NCBI RefSeq assembly: GCF_020184175.1
Contig: NC_065530.1
Location: 15,167,260-15,231,259 of the forward strand
Origin: Aphis gossypii
Lineage: Eukaryota; Arthropoda; Insecta; Hemiptera; Aphididae
DNA: 64,000 nt
Direction of reading: 5' to 3'
The notes beneath the pieces were generated by a model. That model was not told where the DNA came from, did not search any database, and saw only the letters and a list, made by a program, of their open reading frames with translations. Both the position numbers and the translations under genes were made by a program. Positions 1 through 64,000 of the stretch are shown here, one piece after another; the stretch's first letter is position 1, and each line of letters begins with the position of its first letter.

Positions 1-55457
<55,457 letters not shown>

Positions 55458-56460
55458 CGCCCCGCGCGCGCGTTCAAAGTGGTGCGGGCGCGGTCGGTTC
55501 AGAACATTACAACGGGCCGCACGTTCCCGGGAAAACCCGCGTCGGCGGCGGGGTAATAAGCGAACGGTCGCGCACAGACACACGCGCGCAAACAGATAAA
55601 AAAAAAAAATCCTCTGCGGCGCAAAAATCTCAGGAAACGGACCGAAAACGCACAACAATCGCGAAGACGCGCGGTTTTAGAATATCACGATTCCGATGAC
55701 CGCGGGGGGGAGGTTCACTATGCTACTGCACGCACTATTTTTACACGGGGGCGTATAACGGATTTCGAATTTCGAATTATCAGATATTATTAACACCACG
55801 ACGCACAGCGAACGATGGTCGGACGACGAAACGTGAAACACACGTCGTAGTCGCGCGCGCGCGTACAAGTCACTACTACTATGAAACAGTATGAACTACC
55901 GATGGCCGGTCGGTGGAGACGTCGCGCGGCACTACCTACTTGTTGACTGCGTTTGCCGCCTCTGGAATGAGCCGGCCGCCGCCGCCGCCGCCGCTCTCTC
56001 GCCCGTACGCGCACGCACGAACGCACGCACGCACACTGCTCGGCACCGGATTGCACGCACGCACACTGCGGCCGAGCTCGCGCGACGACCGACGGACGAA
56101 CGACTCCGCTTCGGACGTCTTTGGACGGCGACGCGATGACGTCCCCCGGCCGGATCGTCGTCTATTATCATCTCGACTCTCGAGTGGTAGGTATTATACG
56201 CGTTTGCTTTGCCGTAGGTAAGTATTTTTTTTCTCGTGCACAGGTACACACCATAATATAATATCAACACGCACGGTCTCGGGCAACTGGTTCGTCTTCG
56301 GCCGGGTAGGTGGATAAGTAGAGTAGGGGGACGGCGGGCGATTGTGTGTTTCGTTTTCCTCCAGCCCCGGTGCAATACGGCGGCGCCGGGTACGCATTGT
56401 ACACCGCGCCGTGGTCCGTCCCTCAGCCACCCGCCGGGCGCCAACGCGACGAGGTCACAA
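55458..56460 (-). promoter_or_regulatory. LRP2: CpG-rich presumptive promoter and 5' UTR of LRP2
   Basis: Base composition changes sharply to GC- and CpG-rich sequence from exon 1 to about 56460, in contrast with the AT-rich flanks. It holds a (GCC)n run (55975-55994) and a near-perfect duplicated GCACGCACGCACACTGC (about 56022-56038 and 56055-56071). I see no convincing TATA box, and the start site cannot be fixed from sequence. Long non-ATG open frames on both strands here are a composition effect. Confidence 0.6.
56211..56223 (+). promoter_or_regulatory. Consensus splice donor on the opposite strand of the LRP2 promoter
   Basis: GCCGTAG/GTAAGT is followed by a T run on the plus strand, close to the U1 consensus. 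With the CpG-rich sequence to its left, it could end the first exon of a divergent transcript reading rightward. No downstream exon is recognised in the remaining 7.8 kb. Confidence 0.3.
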
Positions 56461-57828
56461 GTAAAATATAAAATAATTCTTAAGGGCGTCGATGAGGGGT
56501 GGTATGTAGGTAGGTACAGATCGGGTACCGAAGTACACGGAAATCCCACGTCTGCTGCAGAATTCACATTTTTTTTTCGAATACCGAACGTCGCGTTCGG
56601 ATATTACCTACCTACAGTTAAACTGCAGTCTTGTATTTTATCGCCAAACGAATTTGCGCGAACGATAATATTATACTTAATATATTAAATTCCGTGAAAT
56701 GGCAATAAAACGGTCGTTTACCTATTTATTATTATAAATCGCGACGATAACTGAACAATATTCAGTGAACATCCCTATTTATTGTGAATTGTGACGCAAA
56801 ACAAAATATAAATAGAACGGATAAAATTTGACAGAAAAACGCGATAAGATGCATTAGAATTTTAGAAGTGAATTCGATAAAATGTAACCGGTACCACTAC
56901 ACACGACACCCAAAATATAAATTTATTAATAAGTGAAATAATTATTTATTAATGATTAGCAGTCGATAAAATTGAAACAAAAAAAAAAAAAAAAAACATT
57001 TTTGAGTAATAAATAATTTTTGTAAAAAATTTGCAAAATTTGTATACAAAACCCTAAAAAGTTGTAGCATAAATCTTTTTTGTTCTCTAAACAAAGAAAT
57101 CTTTAAATTTTAAATACCTACAATTTTTAGTTCTTTTAATTCCTGCTCATTATAACAGTAGTGGATATTATGCACTCTTTTTAATCGAGTCACCGAGTAA
57201 AAATTAAATTATATTATTTTTCTAAGAAAAAGTTATCAGACTTTTTAATTAGTTTTATCGAGTTGATAATCTATGATTTATGATTATACCAATTAATAAA
57301 TAAGATAAATAAGAATATTTTCTTACACAGAAAATAAAATAAAAATTTAGTTACATTAATATTACGATATTATAATTATGTATAATATACAACCAATAAT
57401 CGTTTATTATTGAGCATGGAATCCAATAGCAAGTATTTTACATGCATTACATATGTTATATTAAACAAAATAATATTTTAAAATTGATTAATTTATATTA
57501 TATAAAAACTGAGAATTATTATTATTTTTCGTAAGATTTGTTAGTGAAATCCAGTAAAAGTTTCAGAACCACTAATTTAAAACACATAACTACATAAGTA
57601 TAAAGTATATACTATGTATAAGAAACGAGCTTAATTTATAATAAGTAACTGAAACAGAAATCTGTACACGCCCGGCCGTATCTAATGACCAATATCTTTT
57701 TTATATTCCAATAGTATGTCACTATACCTGCAGATACATAAATATTTTAAATTTAATACAATATGTTTTATTATATACCGGACATCTACGACGTGACAAT
57801 CGTAATAATACTAATAACGTAGTAGTAC

Positions 57829-57859
57829 AGAGGTCTGATAAATTCGGCGCCGATTGCTC
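57829..57859 (+). repeat. Dispersed repeat fragment, copy 1
   Basis: AGAGGTCTGATAAATTCGGC followed by GCCGATTGCTC. A diverged second copy lies at 58116-58147 in the same orientation, about 290 bp away. The pair probably belongs to a repeat family or marks the same end of two insertions. Confidence 0.5.
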
Positions 57860-58115
57860 GGTATAGGTATTAGTATTAGTGTAATACCCGTCCCAACTAC
57901 GCCAAATCATTTTAATTTTTAATAGAGTTAAAATAACATTTAGTTGTTAAGTTATACGTCATGGCTACATCTGTCATCAGTAATCTGAGTAATCTGTATC
58001 GCCATCATAATCAATTTATTTAAAATATACTACCTAGACGACTAAACAGATAGTATTCTATTGCATACCATATAATTATATATATGTATATAATATAATA
58101 TAGTATATATTGCTA

Positions 58116-58147
58116 AGAGGTCTGACAAACTTGGCACCTATATGCTC
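58116..58147 (+). repeat. Dispersed repeat fragment, copy 2
   Basis: AGAGGTCTGACAAACTTGGC followed by ACCTATATGCTC, about three quarters identical to 57829-57859. Confidence 0.5.
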
Positions 58148-58899
58148 ACTAGTCTAAAATAAAGCAAATCAAAAATAAAGGTGTACGCTAAATTTTTATC
58201 AATATGTATAGTCGTTGAATTTTCCTTAATATCTTACGAAATTACCTAGAAATATATCATGGAGAAATCACTTTACATTTTTTAATAATAAATAAATCGA
58301 ACCGTTTTATTTCCTTGTCAATTTATCATTTAAGAGTTTAAAACTCAAAACACGATTAATTTTATCAAAACTTTAATGCCAAATTTTTAGTAAAAAAACT
58401 TGGTAAAATATTTCTTAAGCGAAAAAGACACGAATAAAAATCCTCGTATAAATGTTAAATCTTAAATATACATCTCAATGAAAAAGTAGAACGTTTTACC
58501 AGTTTTTATTTTTTTTTATCCTTGGAAGTTCTATAAAGTTTTGAAATTCGGTAGTTACTCCCTCATTAGCCACACTATTTATCTTTTGCTTTATGTTCAA
58601 CGATATATTCTTCTTAAAGTGTTGTAAGTAATAAACATTTTAATGGTATATTATTCCTTTTGAACAAATTTTTAATTGGTAAAGTGTATATTAAAAAATA
58701 AACACCAAAATATGTTTTTATATAGGTATTTAAAAAAACAATATAATAATACATATTGACATTTATAATATTGTCAAATAAATATAGTAAATATAGAATG
58801 ATGAAAATTACTTACACACTCTTGCCTACCTTGGTACCTTTTGGTAGCAGTAAAATTTCTTTTTTAAAATACTAGGCACGTGTCTATGAATTATTATTG

Positions 58900-58919
58900 T
58901 TTTTTTTTTTTTTTTTTTT
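58900..58919. repeat. Poly-T tract (20 T)
   Basis: Uninterrupted T run upstream of LRP2. It may be the tail of a minus-strand retroposon, but no body is recognisable. Confidence 0.85.
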
Positions 58920-61386
58920 ATAATAGTATGTGTACGAGAATAACGAAAATAAATTCAGACTAAAAATCGTATATTATGTATGTCGTATTATTACTAGGTA
59001 GTCAAAATATTTAATGTTATATGTGTATTTAATAGTCAATTCTGAACATTATATCTAAGTATAAACTACAAACAAATAAACAATAAACACACTACAGAAA
59101 ACAAAGATAAATAATAGAATATAATATTATATATCGAAAAATGATTTCCTCTAGAGATATTATACACTATAACTTTGCTACTCATAAATAAATATTACTG
59201 TCAAGTAAAAACTGATGCGCAATATTTAAAATCCATATGAAAACTGATAATAATATTATTTATACATGCTGTGACAAACCTGTTTTTATATAAATTGTTA
59301 AACTGTATTATGCATTATTTCAAATTCATTAGTATACGATGGTAACGTTCTATTTTTTTATTTTTTAAATGCTTTAATTAATCTTTACTGATTATCAAGA
59401 TTTGTGACCTATCCACTTCTTTATCTTATCAATCGCCAAAAATAAAACAATTTGTTATAACACATGTTATTAATTTAAAATTTAAATTCCAAAAGACTTA
59501 CCCTAATATTTACGTTTTCAATTTTATATTACACATACAAATTAAATGAAAAATCTTTTAAATGTATTCATTTAAGGATGTATTGCGTAGTTTCACTCGC
59601 AGAATACATATTGCGCAAGAAAGATAATAAAACAATATGTTTAAAATATGCTTATAATTAAATAAATATTTAGACTGAATAATTCCACACAAAATTAACC
59701 TTAGATTGAGTAGTATTTAAGCTTTGAAGCATTATAATGTATAAGCAAATAATTTGATAGTCTTATAATACAGGCATGCAGACATACGATAAGACTATTG
59801 TTTGAATTTAATGCAAAAAATATCCATTTATAGTAACTAGAAATTAGAATTATAGTATTTGGTTATATTTTGTGTTGTTACTATTTTTTTTTAACTTGGC
59901 TAAATTAACATTAAAACATAAATGTCAGAAAATTCGAAAAAACTATCTAAATAATAAATAGTATTTATTATTTGATGACTGATACAACGACTTTTAACCA
60001 TAATATATGTATAAATAAAATAAATTTGTTTTGAACAACCAAAAAAGTAAATTATTTTGATTCTATACATTCTCAATTTTCTGAAAATATGTTTATGATT
60101 TTATGGAGTAGGTACATAATAAAATATGCAATATGATTCAATAATACATAATCGTTTATAGGTACAAATATATTATCAATTATCATCAACATAATTATTT
60201 TTATAACATTACAAATATAGTTGAAAATAAGTTTTTAACAAACGTTAACCATTACATATACACGTATCACGATAAAAACTTTGTAGTTTTAAGAATTTTT
60301 TATAACATATATTTTTATGTAAATTCTATCATTCTTTACTTTTTAGCAATGAAAAATTGAATTTAATCAATTTAGGATAATTTAATATATGTGTACCTAA
60401 AGGCTAAAAGTTACTACTCAAGCATAGGTAAAAGAATGTATAACCTCCCATCAAAATTGTTATTTTTATTGAGAACTTGAATGTACTTATTTTCTTAATA
60501 CCATCTACTCTATAGACAATGATCATCAAAGTGTACAACACAAAAAATATCAAATAGAAAGGTACGAGTATATTAGATGAAAATAAAAGATGTAATAGAA
60601 CTTAAAGAACATAAAGTACCTTATTTGTTTTCAAATATAAATTACGATATTTTAATAATATATTATGTATATGTTGATAGATAATATGGATTATTGATTC
60701 ATAGTCCATAGACCTTTTTAGTATGTCAATCTAATATTTTTACGATGCAAAAATTATTTTAATATTATTATTTATAAGAATTACATAAAATGATTTAATA
60801 CAATATTTTATTATTTATGTACTTATTGTGCTTCCATAGAACAAAAATATCTAATTACTTTTTATCTGATAACAGTGATAACCTTTTTAAAATATTATGT
60901 TAAATATAATAATATTTCCATCCATCGTAAAAAGTAATTTTAAATCCTCTATCGAGTATAACACAAACAAATTCTTTATCTCAAAACAGTCAAAACATTT
61001 CAATTTTATAATCAATTAATTATTATAACTTAATACTTTTTGTTTTTGTTTGAATGACTAACAATTATTGTAATTTTATCGTTGTAGAAATAAACTAAAA
61101 TATATTTTTACATATTAATTTGACTTCTGACGAATTACTATTACGATAATTGTTTAAAAACAAAGTTCAAAATATGATAGTTTTATAAATCCGTTCTTTC
61201 TAATGCACGAAAAGTTATCTAGATTGAAATTCAAAACTATTTCTTTTCTTTTTCTTTTTTTCTGTTAAAATCATTTTCCAGGTATTCTGACTAATATATT
61301 TCAGTTGTTACTTAGTAGTATCAAAAATAGTACTTATATTTTTGTTTATTATATTATTATTATAGTAAATACTCCAGTCTATATGG

Positions 61387-61400
61387 CAGTGGTTCTCAAC
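61387..61400. mobile_element. hAT-like terminal sequence (left end)
   Basis: CAGTGGTTCTCAAC is the usual start of a large hAT family. A weak partner, ATTGAGAACTG, lies about 510 bp to the right (61891-61902) but the flanks show no 8-bp duplication, so the element is uncertain. Confidence 0.35.
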
Positions 61401-63453
61401 GCTCAAAGCCTTAACTCACACATAGTTGATAGACAAAGAAAATCTCGAAAAAAATTCAAATTATTATGAACGTATACGATATTCACTTGAATGATTTTAG
61501 ACTGAAGGTTACCATATAGATCCTGAAATATTAACATTCTATTGTTAATTTTAAATAACATCAAAATTATTATTGATTGATTTAAACCACGATATACGAT
61601 CATCATCAAAATACAAATAAAATAAAATATCAGATTTTACTTTTTTTATAATAAATAATAATTGCTTATATTTTCATTATTATTTAATTCTAACTAAAGT
61701 TCTTAAACTAGAAATAATAAATATTTAAATATCAACATCCTACATATTATAATAATGTAATTATAACTTAATATAACTTAAATACATTTAATGATAAGCA
61801 AAAAAAAAAAATGAGGGCAAGATCCGAATGATAAGTAAAAATTTTCAAAATTCTTAAGTGGCAATGTGACATTTGGTTATAAAATGATTATTGAGAACTG
61901 TTTGTCAATATTTTAGTTAGCTTAGGTATACCATAGACCTATTTAATCGGTAACATACCTATAATACCATTTAAATATTTCGTAATATTATATTATAAAC
62001 CAACGTGACTTGAGACCATTATAAAAATGTTTCACCCACTGCAGATGTTCAATGTATTCTACATAATATATAATGAGCTTGTAAGTAATAAGTAATAACT
62101 ATATAATAATTAATGACACTCAAATTTTACCTACAGCTATAAGTCAACAACTGGCCGTTACAAACAGACGTTGGGATTGGTCATACCACTGATTGCGGTT
62201 AGCCAAATGACAAATACCGAGATATGCAGCAGCAATAAGTCGGTGGCCGGTGGGTATAAAGCATAAACTGTGCGCATACCAAATTATAATAATGCGATGT
62301 AATAGGCAATAATAGCTAAAATTGCACTCAGTGAAACGTGTATTCTGAAAATTTATGTTTTCATTATACTGCAAAAAATAAATTAGGTAGTTAAAACAGA
62401 TTAAATCATAAAGCTGTTCCCCCAGCCGTCATTTCTTAATAATAGAATTGGTCATCGGGAAGAAAAAATTAAAAAAGAACATAATAATCAGACATAAAAT
62501 TAATTAATATTATATAGATAAGGTAGGTAATAGTAAGTTGTGATGAATACGTCTAAATTATCCATGTTCATTGTTCATATATTATAAAATAATAGTCCTT
62601 TGTTGTGTTTAAAATTAAATTGTTGAGTATCTATAATATCTATACAGTGTAATAATGTGTATCCTAATCTATTCAGACAAAAATGTGAAAAATTATTGAT
62701 TAAAAAAATTCATCCATAAATTGTCTTTTAATTGTTATTGTTTTTTTCTGAAACTTAAATATGGATGTAAAAACATACTTACAACAATAAAACTAAAACA
62801 AATAAATAAATATCTAAACTATATTATAAGCGCAGTTAGTTTTGGGTTTTTGATTTCCTCGTAATTGTTTTTTTCCCCAAATAATAACCGATAAACTGAC
62901 AATATGTGTATCTAGGTATAAATTATGTATTAAATACTAGCTGTTATATTTTTATCAAATAAGAATAAGTAGTATAACATACCTACAATTTTTAGAAAAA
63001 AAATAAACATCATTGTTTATTTATTTAGTATTAACAAAATATATTTTTTTTTATCTTTAAAATTTTTAACAATAAGAAATTAACTATCCTAAAACCTTTA
63101 TTATTTTGTATGAAATTGTATATTAAAAAAAAAAAATTAAAAATTATATTCCTAATTAAAAATAATGTATTTTTAATGGGACTACTTTAATATACTTCGT
63201 ATATACCTAACATGTCATTAAGATACTTAAATCCTAGTCTATACAATTACCATTTATGGTATAAAATTACTAAAAAAAAACTATAAACCAATCAAAGTCA
63301 CAAGGACTTATTACAAAGTTATAAAAGTTATAAAATACATTCAATAAATATGTACAATTCTATATAATGCTTAAAAATTAAGTAAAATAAATATTATTTA
63401 CGATTGCAATGACGGTTCTTTTGAGTGCATATAAAGTACACATGATTTCCAGA

Positions 63454-63680
63454 GGAATTGAGCCCACACCCCCTCACTAAGCTTGAGGGCTTACTTATAA
63501 TAACATTTAGTTAATAAATCATTTATAGAATAGATGATATTTTACCTTTATGAAATGAATATTTTAGACAATTTTGCTAAAATCAAAAATAGTTGTTTAG
63601 AGTAAGTGTGTAATATAAAATTAGTTTATTTGTTTTTGTAAGTTTTGTATGAGGCACTTCATCGGCCACCACACCTCCTA
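63454..63680 (-). mobile_element. Possible tRNA-derived SINE head split by a ~166-bp insertion
   Basis: On the minus strand, GTGGCCGATGAAGTGCC (about 63655-63671) resembles a Pol III A box of Ser/Leu type. GGCTCAATTCC (63454-63464) resembles a B box. They are too far apart as they stand. Between them is an AT-rich block bordered by the pentamer TGAGG (63484-63488 and 63650-63654); removing one copy plus the block would restore tRNA-like A-to-B spacing of roughly 36 nt. This is inference from spacing and motif only. Confidence 0.35.
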
Positions 63681-64000
63681 AATAAGACCTGGAGTCTCGA
63701 TTGATACATTAATTACAGTTTTACAATTAAAAAAAAATTATTTACAATTTTTTACAAAAAGTATTAGGCGATGAACGTTTAACGCTATAGGGTATAATAA
63801 TTGTGTTGAAATGGAATTACTCCGAGGAATTCGATCTCACTAAACGTTTATTACGATGATTGTCGAGTTTCTAGATCTACACAATAAACCACGGCACTTG
63901 GCATCATTATGGTTAAATATAGTTTCTCACTACTATAGTTAATGATTCGCATTCAAAGTTACTGACGTGATGACAATTATCACATTTTAAAGTATAAGTG

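Larger units (their letters stand above)
56461..64000. other. AT-rich region upstream of LRP2, no recognised gene
   Basis: Open frames here are short, mostly without credible ATG context, and show no domain. It is either intergenic or the intron of a divergent transcript. Repeat fragments are listed separately. Confidence 0.75.

Noticed and set aside
55458..55658. Upstream extension of the exon 1 reading frame
   Set aside because: It would need a TTG start and would put about 65 residues before the signal peptide; the ATG at 55457 is the first in-frame ATG.
55932..56567. A 211-codon minus-strand frame upstream of exon 1
   Set aside because: It begins at GTG rather than ATG, is Arg/Ala-rich because of CpG and GCC repeats, and shows no domain. 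It is a composition artefact of the promoter block.
63454..63464. A complete tRNA gene at the B-box-like motif
   Set aside because: No acceptor stem, anticodon arm or correctly spaced A box exists in contiguous sequence; only a SINE-like remnant is plausible.

Overview
The window is eukaryotic and clearly AT-rich, with long introns, many AT/TA microsatellites and frequent 'tacctatat/ggtaggta' strings. That texture is typical of aphid genomes, so I infer a hemipteran insect, probably an aphid. I cannot name the species from sequence alone.

One protein-coding gene dominates: the 5' two thirds or so of an LRP2 (megalin) orthologue on the minus strand. It runs from the start codon at 55457 leftward and off the window at position 1. 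I placed 33 coding exons by GT-AG borders. The cumulative length gives a consistent reading phase at every junction and about 3139 uninterrupted codons. Domain order: signal peptide; 6 LDLa repeats (cluster I); 2 EGF; beta-propeller I; EGF; propeller II; EGF; 8 LDLa (cluster II); 2 EGF; propellers III-VI, each followed by an EGF; then LDLa cluster III, whose tenth repeat is cut by the window edge. Remaining LDLa repeats, the last propellers, the transmembrane segment and the cytoplasmic tail lie outside the window. Several small insertions (in propeller IV and in cluster III repeats 3 and 7) match vertebrate LRP2 rather than LRP1.

Layout. 1-19527: exons 33 to 2, mostly short introns. 19528-55339: a single 35.8 kb first intron with no recognisable nested gene. 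It holds microsatellites, several DNA-transposon relics (notably a 664-bp TIR element with nested repeats at 45018-45681 and a 151-bp hAT-type MITE at 49414-49564) and a few GC-enriched, exon-like patches. One of these (30381-30494) would splice in frame between exons 1 and 2. 55340-56460: exon 1 and a CpG-rich presumptive promoter, with a strong splice-donor consensus on the opposite strand suggesting divergent transcription. 56460-64000: AT-rich non-coding DNA with repeat fragments, including a possible tRNA-derived SINE head split by an insertion near 63.5 kb.

The encoded protein is a giant endocytic receptor. LDLa repeats bind ligand through calcium-organised acidic loops, and the propeller-EGF modules release ligand at endosomal pH. 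In Drosophila, megalin acts in epithelial endocytosis and limits cuticle melanisation; a similar role here is inference.
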